Below the pieces are notes generated by a model. The model was not told the origin of the DNA. It made no database searches and worked only from the letters and a program-made list of their open reading frames with translations. A stretch of DNA of 40,240 nucleotides from a virus. Shown piece after piece: positions 1-9,595 of this stretch. The stretch lies in the IMG/VR virus record IMGVR_UViG_3300007734_000683, positions 1 to 40,240 of that record. One strand, 5' to 3'. The position numbers and the translations under genes were made by a program. Every line of letters starts with the position of its first letter. Within the stretch, counting starts at the first letter, position 1.

Positions 1-103
1 TTGGTTTTTGTTTCTTTAGGTCAGATGATAAAGTATCTATCTTCTTTCCTAAGATTGTAAAGTAATTTCCTATTATTTGTATTGCTTTTGTTAGATTATC
101 CAT
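1..103 (-). CDS. Fibre-like virion protein, N-terminal part (cut by window edge)
   Basis: The ORF opens with ATG at 103, three bases after the stop of the small membrane protein upstream, and is still open at base 1 after 34 codons. The segment is amphipathic and heptad-like (begins MDNLTKAIQIIG, ends SDLKKQKP), as expected for a short N-terminal coiled coil. The opposite end of the window (40240) is open on the same strand and starts inside a VPE/VPA repeat protein. A coiled coil followed by such repeats is a familiar layout of phage fibre or neck proteins. Joining base 1 directly to 40240 leaves the frame off by one base, so a few bases may be missing. Inference: one gene split by linearisation of a circular map. 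Confidence 0.6.
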   Translation of the reverse strand, partial: MDNLTKAIQIIGNYFTILGKKIDTLSSDLKKQKP

Positions 104-106
104 AAA

Positions 107-241
107 TTAATCATTCCATAGGGGGTGTCCTACTGTTTTTGTCGACTCATACTCATCATAACTTGATAAATTAGGATATACTTTATCTGAAATAAGTAGT
201 ATTAATCCTATCCAAATTGTTAAAAATATTATTATTTTCAT
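107..241 (-). CDS. Small single-span membrane protein
   Basis: A 44-residue protein. Residues 2-17 (KIIIFLTIWIGLILLI) form one strongly hydrophobic segment, followed by a polar tail rich in D, E, S and Y. The ATG overlaps the TGA of the large upstream gene (ATGA, 4 bases), so translation is probably coupled. The position at the end of the ejection-type proteins and before the fibre genes gives no clear role. It could be a small inner-membrane protein made late in infection. No family recognised. Confidence 0.5.
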   Translation of the reverse strand: MKIIIFLTIWIGLILLISDKVYPNLSSYDEYESTKTVGHPLWND

Positions 242-2943
242 TTTTTAGGGGTATAAAGTTTATTAAACTGCTTAACATCAGAAGTCCTCTTTATTAATAA
301 ATCTTCTAATTCTCTCTTAGTCTTTTTCTCAGTTACTGCTTTCTGTAGTTCTAGGTCTATTTGTTGAGGTTTAAATCCTGTCGTTGTTTTTATAACTTTA
401 ACAAATCCTTTCAAGTCATTTCCAAATACTTGATCTAAATAAGAAACACCACGAGATGTAAACAATGAACGAGCTATCAATAATTTAACTGGATCTGCAA
501 CATACTGAGTTCTTTCTCCAACTTTAACTAATTTACCTTGAGCGTTCTTTTTAAGAATATCTCTTTTTACTTCAGTGATATCAAGCATATCTTTAATTAT
601 TTGTGGAGCCATTTTATATTCTCTAGCATCATATACATCCTGCAAGTCTCGTTGTCTAAAACTATCTTTCCCTATACCTATTTCTATTGGGGCTTTTAAT
701 ATTGGATTAGTTTGACTAATTGTTCTTAAAATAGGATTAGAACCGAATAACTGCACAAAGGCTTCGATTGGTGTTCCAAAGGAAGATATATATTGTTTAA
801 GACCTTCAGGGCTATCTCCTATTTTTGCTCCTATGGATTCTTTAATAAAAGCAGGTAATGCTTTCTTTTCTTCTTCTGATATTTTTTCTGTACCAAAGGC
901 ACCTGGGAAGAAGTTTAATACTTGATTTATTCTTTGAGGATTCTCTCCTAGTGTTTGTAATTGTAATGCGATATTTTTTCTCGTGAAAGAATAAAAAGGA
1001 ATGATTCTACGCATTATTTGAGATTCGAAACCTGTCAGTGCTCGATAATCAAATCCAGCATTTTCTGCAAGTTTAAGAGCATCAGGTATTGATTTACCTT
1101 GATTTAAAGCTGTTACATAAGCTGTAGCTTTTTGTTGATGTTCTATAAATTGTCCTATTCCTCTTGCTACTTTGAATGGGATAGTTTCTTCCCCAAGTCC
1201 TACAGTCTTAACTGTTTCTTTTAATCTTTCCTTAGAGAATGTACTTGCTACTGATTTAAGTTCTGACCCACTCTTTAAAGCTAAATCAAAATCAGCATTA
1301 TAGAAAGTATCTCCAGAGAATCTATCTACAAATGGTTTCATAACTTGATCAAACTTCATTTTCTTCCCTCCTATCTCTATCAATCCAGTAGGCATCTTTT
1401 TATTAGTAGCCATGTTGTACGCAATTTTTTGACCGATTGATACGTTTTTAGGGTTAAGAGCATCAATACCTAACACTTCGAAATTTTGTATAAGACCAGA
1501 CATATAGTTTCTAACATGGAAAGGAGCAAAAAGTCCGGTAACAGAACGTTTAAATAGTGAAGTAACCGCATCAAAACCAGTGGCTTTTGCTAGCATACTT
1601 ATAGTTTGATAACCTGGATCTAATGAATCACGCAAAAGTTTAGCATCAAATTCAGGAGCATATCCAACTTCTTTGCCGAAGATACCTTTTTCTTTTATAA
1701 GTTTGTATCCTTCTTTGGCTGCTTCATCAGAATTTTTAAAAGCAGTTAAAGGTTTACCATATTTATTTACAAAACCTTGAAGAAAATTACGAGTCATTTT
1801 ATCACTCACTACTTGGGATTCACGAGTAAAAAATGCCTTAGCAGGATCTAATTCTATATTTTCGTTTGTAAGAAGATTTTTAAATTCTTTTTTATACCCT
1901 TCACTACCTACTCTAAGACCTTTAGATTCATTAAGAAACTTTTCTACTTTATCTTTTTTAAGAAATGGAAAATATGTTTCATAAGGATTTTCTGTTGTTC
2001 CTACCCCGAACTTTTGAGTTCTTGCCATTTGTTTTTCTATGATAGGAGCAACTTCTTTAGATGTACCTGTTAAGGCTGTTTCTTTACCAATTTTACCTGC
2101 CTCTTGGATAGTCTTTCCTGCTTCTCTAGCGGTAAATTCTGCTCTCTTACCTGCTACCATCTTTAAAGCTAATTCTTCTCTTTGAGCTTGAGATAATGTT
2201 CCTGTCCCTAATCTGTCTAAATTTGAAGCGGCAATACCTAATCTTGCTCTCTGTGCTTTTGACATAAAAGTTAATATATCTTCTTTAGCTCCTTTAGTAG
2301 TTTTATACCCATATTCGAAAGCCTTACCTATTGCATCTTGTAATCCTGTACCTGCCATTCTAAGTCCTGCTTCTGTAGCAGGAGCAACTTTACCTATTCC
2401 TTTTAATGCAATATTAGTTCCTGCCTTTGCTGTAGTAGTTAATCCTCTGGCAATAGCACCTCCAAAATAGGTAGATGGATCAAGTAATACATCCCCAATA
2501 AAACCTATCCCAGCTTTTGCTATTTTATTTTCTATCCCTAGTTTTTCTACAACATCAGCAAAGTGTCTTTTCTCTCCTACATAATCCGTTCCTGTAATAG
2601 CAGAACCTAAACCTTTAACTATCCCTGTCCCGTATTTAGCAATTCCTGCACCTACCCCTTTTTCAGTTCCAGTGAGTATTGCCTCCGCTGGATTTAATAT
2701 ATCTAGCCCAGTACTTAATCTTTGAAGTGCTGATAATTTAGGAGATACTTCTGTTATTTTTGCAGCTTGTTTCCCTAACCCAGATTCTTGTGCCTTTTGA
2801 GTAAGACCTTCAACTGTACCTAAATCTAGTTTTTTAGAAGAAACTACTGGAGTATATTTTGCTTTTAAAGCATTTAACCCTGTCAGTGTAGGTGTTGTAG
2901 TTTTTACAGAACCATATTTTTGTTGTAAGTCTTGTAGCGACAT
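238..2943 (-). CDS. Large internal virion / DNA-ejection-type protein
   Basis: A 901-residue protein whose start directly abuts the stop of the 640-residue gene (TAA ATG). Residues about 85-210 are rich in Gly, Ala and short hydrophobic stretches (for example FIGDVLLDPSTYFGGAI). Around 465-480 is LFAPFHVRNYMSG, and around 640-655 is IIPFYSFTRKNIALQ. The aromatic P-F-[YH]-x-[FW]-x-R-x-N pattern is one I associate with large internal or virion-associated phage proteins and polyvalent proteins. The C-terminal third is Lys-rich and helical. Its size, its place after the probable nozzle, and the lack of tail-tube genes suggest a protein stored in the capsid and ejected with the DNA. No enzymatic motif is visible. 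A tape-measure role is the alternative if the virion turned out to be long-tailed. Confidence 0.6.
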   Translation of the reverse strand: MSLQDLQQKYGSVKTTTPTLTGLNALKAKYTPVVSSKKLDLGTVEGLTQKAQESGLGKQAAKITEVSPKLSALQRLSTGLDILNPAEAILTGTEKGVGAGIAKYGTGIVKGLGSAITGTDYVGEKRHFADVVEKLGIENKIAKAGIGFIGDVLLDPSTYFGGAIARGLTTTAKAGTNIALKGIGKVAPATEAGLRMAGTGLQDAIGKAFEYGYKTTKGAKEDILTFMSKAQRARLGIAASNLDRLGTGTLSQAQREELALKMVAGKRAEFTAREAGKTIQEAGKIGKETALTGTSKEVAPIIEKQMARTQKFGVGTTENPYETYFPFLKKDKVEKFLNESKGLRVGSEGYKKEFKNLLTNENIELDPAKAFFTRESQVVSDKMTRNFLQGFVNKYGKPLTAFKNSDEAAKEGYKLIKEKGIFGKEVGYAPEFDAKLLRDSLDPGYQTISMLAKATGFDAVTSLFKRSVTGLFAPFHVRNYMSGLIQNFEVLGIDALNPKNVSIGQKIAYNMATNKKMPTGLIEIGGKKMKFDQVMKPFVDRFSGDTFYNADFDLALKSGSELKSVASTFSKERLKETVKTVGLGEETIPFKVARGIGQFIEHQQKATAYVTALNQGKSIPDALKLAENAGFDYRALTGFESQIMRRIIPFYSFTRKNIALQLQTLGENPQRINQVLNFFPGAFGTEKISEEEKKALPAFIKESIGAKIGDSPEGLKQYISSFGTPIEAFVQLFGSNPILRTISQTNPILKAPIEIGIGKDSFRQRDLQDVYDAREYKMAPQIIKDMLDITEVKRDILKKNAQGKLVKVGERTQYVADPVKLLIARSLFTSRGVSYLDQVFGNDLKGFVKVIKTTTGFKPQQIDLELQKAVTEKKTKRELEDLLIKRTSDVKQFNKLYTPKK

Positions 2944-4866
2944 TTATTTAAACAAAGAATTATATAATGTATTAATCAAACCTGGTTCATTAGTTGTTTC
3001 ATTCCCTGTTGGAGCTGATATAGATTCACCTACTGGAGCATATTTATTTATTGTAGAAGTACTTCCTGATGTACCACTTACTCCATAGAGTCTATTTGCA
3101 ATATCAATAGAATCTTGATCATTACCTAACGATTGAATTACTTCATCATAAGTAGCTCCTCCTTCTTTAGCAGATTTAATTATTCCTTCAGGACTATTAC
3201 TTGCTTGTACTTTTGCATTTGCTTGTGCTTCGGTATCACCAGCGGTTATGCCAGCGGTAGGATATAATTCTTGATAACGTTGTATATCTAATATCCCTAA
3301 TGGTTTTGATATGGTCCCTGTCCCACCTCTACTTGCTTTCTTGTAATATGTTTTTACCTTCCCCTGACTATCAGTAACGCTTACTACTTCACTTCCTGCT
3401 GGAGCATTACCACTTACAAGAGCTGTATACCCTTTCTCGGCCATATCTTTACTTGTGTCTGCTAGTTCTTTTGAATAACCGTAACTCGCTAATTTAGTAC
3501 TTATCTGTTCCGGTGTGTCGTTTAATGTAACTCCAGCTGTCGCATACGCAAGAGCAGTATCAGGATCCATCATTGCTTTTTGAACAAGGTCAGAAGTTTG
3601 TTGAATTCTATCTCTTTGTGCTGTTAGATCATCAATTTTAGAATCAAGATATGTTCTTTCGTCTTTAGTAAGTTGTACGGTTTTAGCTGATGCATCACTA
3701 GCCATACTTTCGTAAAAATTATTTAAAGATTTATAATAATCAATTTGGTCAGTAAATGCTGCTGTTATAGTTTGAGTAGCTAATTGTAGTTGTTGTTGTG
3801 CCTGACCCATTTGCCCGTTAGCGGCATCAAGTCCAGCTTTTACTACACCTACTGCCGCAGTTACAGCATTTGTTGCTTCAGTTATTCGAGGATTCCTAAT
3901 CCCTGCTAACCCCGTAACTCCTTTAACTTGAGCTATTGTTTCATTTCCTTGAGTCATAAGGTCAGTTAGTCTAGTAGTTAGAGCTTGAGCAATATTATAA
4001 TTCTCATTAAATCTTGCTTCTTGTTCACTAAGACGATCAAGAATCATTTGTTTTTCTTGTAGGGCTGCATTACCTTGAGCATTTATTGCTCCCTCTTGGC
4101 TAGAACGTATACTTTCTAATTCTTGTTGCGCCCTATCTTTGTCTTGTTGTATCTTTTGTAATTGTTGATTCCGAGCATTATCAAGATTTTGTTGTGCTAT
4201 TGCAGCACTATTAGCTAGGGAATTAAAATATGATTGAGTTGTATTAACAGCACTTCCTCCAGGGAGGATAGGTCCTGTTTTAATTCCAGTTGGAACATTT
4301 GTACCGACTGCTCCAGTTTTAGGAGCCTGTGGAAATTTTACATTTAAAACTGCTTGTGTTTTAGGACCTATAATACCGTCAGCAACTAATCCGTTAGCTG
4401 CTTGAAATGCTTTAATTTCTGCTGTAGTTTTAGGAGGAATATTTGCTATATTTGCTGTATTTTGTGTACCGATATTAGGTAAATTTGTAGCGGCTGCACT
4501 GACAGTTGGGATATAACCAAAACCACTACCAATAGGTACTTTTTTCATAGTTCCTGCTGCAACAGCTGCTTCATTTGCGGCTGTTTCTTTTAAAGAAGAT
4601 ACTTGAGTAGGAACTCCATTTACCATAGTTAAACCTGTACCAGCGCCAGATAGAGCTTTTGCTTCTGTATCAGCAAATGATTGATAGTATGGATTCCATC
4701 TTGTTGGATTGGAAGCAAGTTGTTGTTGTTTGCCAGACAGATATTCTTGTTGAGAAAGTGGAGTCATTCCATAAGGAACATTGCCAGCCCAGGGGACAAC
4801 TTGATAGTAATCTTCTCCTCCTGTGGATTGTTTATAGAATTTATATTGTGTCTCTTGTGGGTTCAT
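2944..4866 (-). CDS. Virion protein with peptidoglycan-binding domain and coiled coils
   Basis: A 640-residue protein. Residues about 145-178 match the PG_binding_1 pattern: a helix with IKAFQAANGL, then VADGIIGPKTQAVL. Residues about 215-290 form a long Q/E/R/N-rich coiled coil, with a second around 395-430. The N-terminus (1-60) is rich in Y, W and P and the rest is low-complexity. The peptidoglycan-binding domain in a late virion gene next to the 901-residue protein suggests a cell-wall-contacting part of the ejection apparatus. No catalytic lysozyme or transglycosylase motif is seen, so this copy probably binds rather than cuts. It is co-transcribed and abutted by the next gene. Tail-tip protein is the main alternative. 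Confidence 0.65.
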   Translation of the reverse strand: MNPQETQYKFYKQSTGGEDYYQVVPWAGNVPYGMTPLSQQEYLSGKQQQLASNPTRWNPYYQSFADTEAKALSGAGTGLTMVNGVPTQVSSLKETAANEAAVAAGTMKKVPIGSGFGYIPTVSAAATNLPNIGTQNTANIANIPPKTTAEIKAFQAANGLVADGIIGPKTQAVLNVKFPQAPKTGAVGTNVPTGIKTGPILPGGSAVNTTQSYFNSLANSAAIAQQNLDNARNQQLQKIQQDKDRAQQELESIRSSQEGAINAQGNAALQEKQMILDRLSEQEARFNENYNIAQALTTRLTDLMTQGNETIAQVKGVTGLAGIRNPRITEATNAVTAAVGVVKAGLDAANGQMGQAQQQLQLATQTITAAFTDQIDYYKSLNNFYESMASDASAKTVQLTKDERTYLDSKIDDLTAQRDRIQQTSDLVQKAMMDPDTALAYATAGVTLNDTPEQISTKLASYGYSKELADTSKDMAEKGYTALVSGNAPAGSEVVSVTDSQGKVKTYYKKASRGGTGTISKPLGILDIQRYQELYPTAGITAGDTEAQANAKVQASNSPEGIIKSAKEGGATYDEVIQSLGNDQDSIDIANRLYGVSGTSGSTSTINKYAPVGESISAPTGNETTNEPGLINTLYNSLFK

Positions 4867-4877
4867 ATTTATTTATA

Positions 4878-5036
4878 TTATACATTATAATCTTCAACTT
4901 CGTTACTAGGTTTTTTAAAATACTGTTCATTAAGATATCTTAATATGGCTTTAAATTCTGCATCATTTTTTGTCATACTATCTTTATCCATATATTCTTG
5001 CTTATATTCTTTTATTATTTTTGAAGGTTTTGTCAT
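4878..5036 (-). CDS. Small charged protein of the late operon
   Basis: A 52-residue ORF with ATG at 5036. It fills the gap between the 624- and 640-residue genes with four free bases on its upstream side. It begins MTKPSKIIKEYKQEYM and has a regular Lys/Glu/Tyr helical pattern without Cys or membrane segments. The tight fit in the operon supports it as real. Function unknown; it may be a small virion or assembly factor. Confidence 0.5.
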   Translation of the reverse strand: MTKPSKIIKEYKQEYMDKDSMTKNDAEFKAILRYLNEQYFKKPSNEVEDYNV

Positions 5037-5040
5037 AAAA

Positions 5041-6915
5041 TTATTGTACTAACATTGAAGTAGTATTTAATGCTATCCCAAAGGTTACTGATAAGGTTGA
5101 ATTTTCAGTACTTGGAGTACCATTATCATCAATATAATAAATAGATCCTGCTGTAAGTCCTGTAAATGTTGTCTGTTTTACATACCTCATATTTATAAGT
5201 CCTGATACTGTATCTGCAATAGTATTGAAAGCTGTACCGATAAATTTATTTGAAGTACTACCAAGTGTAACAAATGAATATTCTGTTCCTGCGACACCTA
5301 GATATTTGAAAGGTTTAAACTTGCATACCCAAGTACTTTGGTAATTGTTACCCGCATTAGTAACATCTTGGGTTGTTGTTGAAGTAATAGTAGTACCATC
5401 AACAAAAAGTAAATGATATTTTGTATTTGTGTTTGTAGTTCTAGTCGCAGTCAGTAAAACTGATGCGCCTAAGGATAAAACATTTAAGTAAAATTTCACT
5501 TGGTTAAATCCTGTTCCTAATTGTAAATCAGTTCCTTTCGTGACTGTGCTTCCTGAAATAGTTAGAATTGCTGCTTGAACTTTATTGTCTGCTGCCCCAT
5601 CTGAATATGTATATACCATAGCAACTTTAGTTGAGCTAAGGACTGCCATAGTTCCGATTGTGTACTCGTAACTTGTTGAATTCAATGTGTTAGATCCGTT
5701 TACAGTAGGTGTAGTGCTAGAAACATCTATAGTTTTTGCTACAAGTGGGTCAGAAGAATCACCTGCAAATACACAAAGAAGTTTATCTGTTGTAAGTAAA
5801 CAGAGAGATGCTCGTGTTTGTACCCCAGAAGAATGTACCTGTACTGGAGTATTAGTGGTGATAGTAGTTCCTGAGATCGATAATATCTGAACCTTATAGT
5901 CAGTTCCATCGTAGTAAGTGACTGCTACACGACCTGAGTCTAATTTAGCACAACAAACAGAAGCAGTATCAATCATATCTGTATCTACTATGGCAATAGT
6001 GCCAGCTGTTATAGTGCCTCCTGATGCACCTACATCTAGCACTACAGCTAAACAGTCTGCGGTGACATTAGCTCTTTCATAAATAACTAAAAATTTATTT
6101 GTATCAAATTGACAAACATCATATGAATAAGAATTAGCTGTACTAAAATTATAGACACCCCCGTAAGTCATATCAGTCTCACCTGCGTTTATTGTTCCTA
6201 TGAAAGATTGAACTTCTTTTGATAAAGATATACTGCCTCCAGTTAAATGGAGAGTCCTTGTTGCATCTATTTTTAAAATTTTATAAAGAAAGTCTGGAGA
6301 GACATTATCAGGTTCTGTAAATGTTCCAGAACTAGATGCAAAAGATGTAGGACGTACTCTTTCAACAATATCATTGCCAGTTGGATACACAATATCTCCA
6401 CTTGTTAAATCTTCTCCAGCTGTGTAAGTATAGACTATATTTGAATCTTGAATTGTTCCATTATTTATAGTGACTGTATTAAAAGTAGCAGCTCCGGTCT
6501 TTAATACTTTAGCAACAGCACTTCCTAAGGTAGTAGCTCCCCACCATGTGTTTCCTTCAGTATCAACGTGGAATGAATTAGCGGTTATAGTATCAGGAAT
6601 ATCAAGACTATTAACATCTAAATTAGTAGCGGTAACATTTCCTTGCATATCGACTCTAAAAGGAGCACTTGCAAATTCTGCATGGCCTAAATGTATTCCA
6701 AGGGGGCTTACTTTAAAAATGTCATTTCCTGAACCAACAGTTGCTGTATTAGCACCTAATGAAAATGGTCCAGCTGTTTCTCCTAGTTCTGGGGATTTAG
6801 GTTGTACAAGTGTACCTGTAGGTGTTAATTCTGGAGAATTATTAGATACATCTTGAAGTCCTCCAGGGAGGACAGAAGAAGGGATTAGATTAAATTTTGG
6901 TGTTAAATCTTCCAT
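5041..6915 (-). CDS. Fibre/tail-surface-like virion protein
   Basis: A 624-residue protein whose ATG shares one base with the preceding stop (TAATG at 6915). After a Pro-rich N-terminus, residues about 85-125 carry two copies of a motif common in phage fibres and prophage adhesins: FRVDMQGNVTATNL and FHVDTEGNTWWG. The rest is beta-rich with many short Thr/Ser/Val strands, which suggests a beta-propeller or beta-sandwich surface domain. There are no catalytic signatures and no membrane segments. It lies between the probable nozzle and the peptidoglycan-binding virion protein, so a tail-attached or nozzle-cap component is likely. Receptor binding is possible but not shown. Confidence 0.55.
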   Translation of the reverse strand: MEDLTPKFNLIPSSVLPGGLQDVSNNSPELTPTGTLVQPKSPELGETAGPFSLGANTATVGSGNDIFKVSPLGIHLGHAEFASAPFRVDMQGNVTATNLDVNSLDIPDTITANSFHVDTEGNTWWGATTLGSAVAKVLKTGAATFNTVTINNGTIQDSNIVYTYTAGEDLTSGDIVYPTGNDIVERVRPTSFASSSGTFTEPDNVSPDFLYKILKIDATRTLHLTGGSISLSKEVQSFIGTINAGETDMTYGGVYNFSTANSYSYDVCQFDTNKFLVIYERANVTADCLAVVLDVGASGGTITAGTIAIVDTDMIDTASVCCAKLDSGRVAVTYYDGTDYKVQILSISGTTITTNTPVQVHSSGVQTRASLCLLTTDKLLCVFAGDSSDPLVAKTIDVSSTTPTVNGSNTLNSTSYEYTIGTMAVLSSTKVAMVYTYSDGAADNKVQAAILTISGSTVTKGTDLQLGTGFNQVKFYLNVLSLGASVLLTATRTTNTNTKYHLLFVDGTTITSTTTQDVTNAGNNYQSTWVCKFKPFKYLGVAGTEYSFVTLGSTSNKFIGTAFNTIADTVSGLINMRYVKQTTFTGLTAGSIYYIDDNGTPSTENSTLSVTFGIALNTTSMLVQ

Positions 6916-8363
6916 TATCCTTCAAGGTGATGACCTTGTATAATTATCTTTCTAATAGCACAATCGTTCGATGCTGATCCTGCACTCCAATCTAATGCTA
7001 TTCTAAAATCTTGTAATGAATTTGCTAGTCCAAAGTTATCAAAATAATGTCTTGTTTTTCCTGTTGTAGTGATAACCTTTGCTGTACTTGTGTCTACTGT
7101 TTGATTTCCTTCTATAGTAAGTGAACATGAAGCATTTGCTCCTAGTACTTTTGTATATACAGTTATACTATCTATTTCTGCTAGATTTAATCCTGAACTT
7201 ACAGGAAATATTATAGATTTCCAGCTACAAGCAGTGTCATACCCTGAAAATTTAGCAAGTCTAAAATTAGTACCTCCATCAGTACTAGATATTATTGGAG
7301 TTCCAAAGGGAGCAGCTATTGCTCCGACAGTTGCATATCCTCCATCTGCTATTTGGGATAACTGATAAGGTAGTTCTCCAATAGTTGCTCCTGCTGAGTA
7401 TATTAATCCACTAGATATAAATAATATTGTATTATTGTATAAAGTCTTTTGAGCAAATGTAGGTAATGCTCCGGTAAATCTTTTTAAAGGAGTAATAGTC
7501 TTTCCATTTATATATCCGATGATAAATCCTGTAGAACTTAGGTCCTGATAAGCAACATATATTATTCCATTAATACGATATAGAAATCCTATTCTTTGCA
7601 TACCAACTCCCGCTTCATCTGTAAGAGTATTTATTAAAGCTGCACCATCAAATAAATAGACTTGCCCTTCTGATCTATTTGTTCCAGTTATATTTGAATT
7701 GACTGCAAGATACCAGAACCCATTTGAGTATAAAACATCATCAACTTGTGTCCCTATACCAAAGTCTAATTTAGTTGGAGCTAAGGTAGTCCCGATATAA
7801 GTTCCAACGTATCTCCCATTACCAAAAACTATTATATCTTCTTTCTTATCACTTGGATGTGGAGCAAGTTGTAATGTAGCAAAACCAGTTGGAACGGTAG
7901 AACCCCAGTCATCATCAAAAGTTACGTTTAAATCATATTTTCCAATGTTACCTGCACTTGCTGTATTATAAAAATAATAAAGATTTCCTCCCATGACTTG
8001 AATACTTTCTCCTTCAGTACAAGAAGTTATTGCGTGTGGCCATGTACCATCACTTGTGACAGTAGTAGAACTAAGTTTAAATAATTTAGAAGTTCCAATA
8101 GCATAAGACACATCTGTCGCTACAGCCTTATCCATTATAAATTGAATCTGTTCTGTAACAGCACTTGCCTGCGTACCATTAGTTAGGTTAGATAAAGCTG
8201 GACCTTGAGTAAGGTATGTTCCATTAATAACATCAACATTCTGCATAACTCCCGCAGAACCTCCTCCACCTAATTCGGTAAGAGAGTTTGAAAAAGCTAA
8301 AGGAGAATATCCTGCATAAAATTTAGATAACTCTATTGTAAATGTATTATCTTTTTGAGCCAT
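6915..8363 (-). CDS. Probable tail nozzle / beta-propeller-like virion protein
   Basis: A 482-residue protein starting with ATG that overlaps the upstream stop by one base (TAATG at 8363). Near residue 30 is a Gly-rich segment (TELGGGGSAGVMQNVDV). Most of the protein is short beta strands separated by turns (for example VFGNGRYVGTYIG, LYSNGFWYLAVNSN), as in beta-propellers. In T7-type phages the gp11 adaptor gene is followed directly by the gp12 nozzle gene, which contains a propeller. The same order here (adaptor-like gene at 8363-9130, then this gene) is the main reason for the call. Sequence similarity to gp12 itself cannot be judged by eye. Confidence 0.5.
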   Translation of the reverse strand: MAQKDNTFTIELSKFYAGYSPLAFSNSLTELGGGGSAGVMQNVDVINGTYLTQGPALSNLTNGTQASAVTEQIQFIMDKAVATDVSYAIGTSKLFKLSSTTVTSDGTWPHAITSCTEGESIQVMGGNLYYFYNTASAGNIGKYDLNVTFDDDWGSTVPTGFATLQLAPHPSDKKEDIIVFGNGRYVGTYIGTTLAPTKLDFGIGTQVDDVLYSNGFWYLAVNSNITGTNRSEGQVYLFDGAALINTLTDEAGVGMQRIGFLYRINGIIYVAYQDLSSTGFIIGYINGKTITPLKRFTGALPTFAQKTLYNNTILFISSGLIYSAGATIGELPYQLSQIADGGYATVGAIAAPFGTPIISSTDGGTNFRLAKFSGYDTACSWKSIIFPVSSGLNLAEIDSITVYTKVLGANASCSLTIEGNQTVDTSTAKVITTTGKTRHYFDNFGLANSLQDFRIALDWSAGSASNDCAIRKIIIQGHHLEG

Positions 8364-9130
8364 TAGAAGGCAACTTTATCACTGTTACTTTGATAATTAC
8401 TTAATCCATCCCCACTTCCATAATCTTCTTTACGGAATTGAACTGAAACACTTTCATCCCTACTTCTCTGAGAATAGAATAGTTGTAAATCTTGTTCCAT
8501 TTTTTGGATTAGTGGCATTAATATATTTACTTTACCATTCATTCCTTTTGAAATTGCATAATCTAATGCAGCACCGAATGATAGGATTCTATGAAAAGGA
8601 GCAGCAAATCCGGGTACTTTTGTAGTATCAGAAACTAGGAAATATGAAGCATCTCTTTGAAAATATACTTTAAGCCCAGATGTTAATGTAACTTGTGATG
8701 AAGTAGGTTTAGGATATAAATTAATAAAACCTCCTACTTTTTCATAGTATTGAGGTCTCCCTGGAGTTTTAAGAAATTCTGTCATTGATTGATCAGTAAT
8801 CTCATGTTCATTTATGGGGAATATTTTATAAAAATTTCCATTAGTGTCCTTAACTTCAACACGATTTATTGTTAAGTAAGTAGTATCTGGGATAGCGACA
8901 ACAGTAGTTGATTCTGTCATTGTTAAAGAAGTAGTAGGTTGAGAAGCATTATTTGTGTCATCCCATTTCCACCTACCATCTGCCTGCAATATTAAAGAAA
9001 CAATCTCATCGTATTTTCTATTTATGTTTCTAGTCTTTTGAGCTATTGCATACGAAGTAGAATCAGTATTGATTATAAAATCAATATCTTCAACTATTCC
9101 GGTTTTACCTGTACTATCACTAAATATCAT
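8363..9130 (-). CDS. Head-tail adaptor (T7 gp11-like)
   Basis: A 255-residue protein. Residues about 120-150 read GRPQYYEKVGGFINLYPKP, which fits the pattern G-x-P-x-x-Y-x-x-x-G-x-x-I-x-L-x-P-x-P seen in podoviral tail-tube A / adaptor proteins that join portal to nozzle. The N-terminal half has helices with aromatic residues (DGRWKWDD). The C-terminal half is helical and contains LSFGAALDYAISKG, also usual for this fold. The next gene starts within its stop codon. This is the strongest sequence evidence that the virion is short-tailed. Assignment rests on motif and gene order, not on a computed alignment. Confidence 0.65.
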   Translation of the reverse strand: MIFSDSTGKTGIVEDIDFIINTDSTSYAIAQKTRNINRKYDEIVSLILQADGRWKWDDTNNASQPTTSLTMTESTTVVAIPDTTYLTINRVEVKDTNGNFYKIFPINEHEITDQSMTEFLKTPGRPQYYEKVGGFINLYPKPTSSQVTLTSGLKVYFQRDASYFLVSDTTKVPGFAAPFHRILSFGAALDYAISKGMNGKVNILMPLIQKMEQDLQLFYSQRSRDESVSVQFRKEDYGSGDGLSNYQSNSDKVAF

Positions 9131-9148
9131 AATAGTTAAAAATTATTA

Positions 9149-9424
9149 TTAATAAATTGATTGTGAACTTGTAGCAACAGTTAATTTTGTAGCAGCTCCA
9201 GTAATGACTGTTAATCCATTAACTAATTCTACATCAAAAGTATAAGTTGCTATTGCATTGGTAGAATCAAATGAAAATACCACTGTCCCTGAAGCAGCAG
9301 AAGCATTGTCGTACCCAATAATCGTACCAGCTGTCCCACCTTGGACTGTGACTGTATGAAGTCTTCCTGATGTACTTCTACAAACTGTTGTCGTTGCTGT
9401 TGATATATATTTACTTGTATTCAT
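9149..9424 (-). CDS. Small beta-rich capsid decoration-like protein
   Basis: A 91-residue all-beta protein rich in Thr, Ala, Gly, Val and Ser (for example SGRLHTVTVQGG, YDNASAASGTVVFSF, ELVNGLTVITG), with no Lys-rich helix and no membrane segment. Small proteins of this composition are common close to phage capsid genes and often serve as decoration or cement proteins. It sits in the stretch between the capsid fibre gene and the adaptor. Function is inferred from composition and location only. Confidence 0.5.
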   Translation of the reverse strand: MNTSKYISTATTTVCRSTSGRLHTVTVQGGTAGTIIGYDNASAASGTVVFSFDSTNAIATYTFDVELVNGLTVITGAATKLTVATSSQSIY

Positions 9425-9426
9425 AA

Positions 9427-9594
9427 CTATTTTTTAACTTTAATATTTTTACTCTTACCAGCGCTGGACAAAGCGATAGCAATTATTTGTTCTCGTGAAC
9501 GAGGTTTTCCTCCTGCTCCTTTTTCTTTACCAGATTTTTTATTATCTGCATATAACTCATGAATATTTTTTGAAACTGATTTTCCTAATGGCAT
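9427..9594 (-). CDS. Small basic PLGKS-type phage protein
   Basis: A 55-residue basic protein with ATG at 9594, starting MPLGKSVSKNIHELYADNK and followed by GKPRSREQIIAIALSSAGK. This N-terminal MPLGKS and central GKxRxQxIAIALS pattern is recurrent in very short phage proteins encoded near structural genes. Its role is unknown. The start lies one base after the stop of the 108-residue gene upstream (TAATATG). It was found by direct translation because it is short. Confidence 0.6.
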   Translation of the reverse strand: MPLGKSVSKNIHELYADNKKSGKEKGAGGKPRSREQIIAIALSSAGKSKNIKVKK

Positions 9595-9595
9595 A

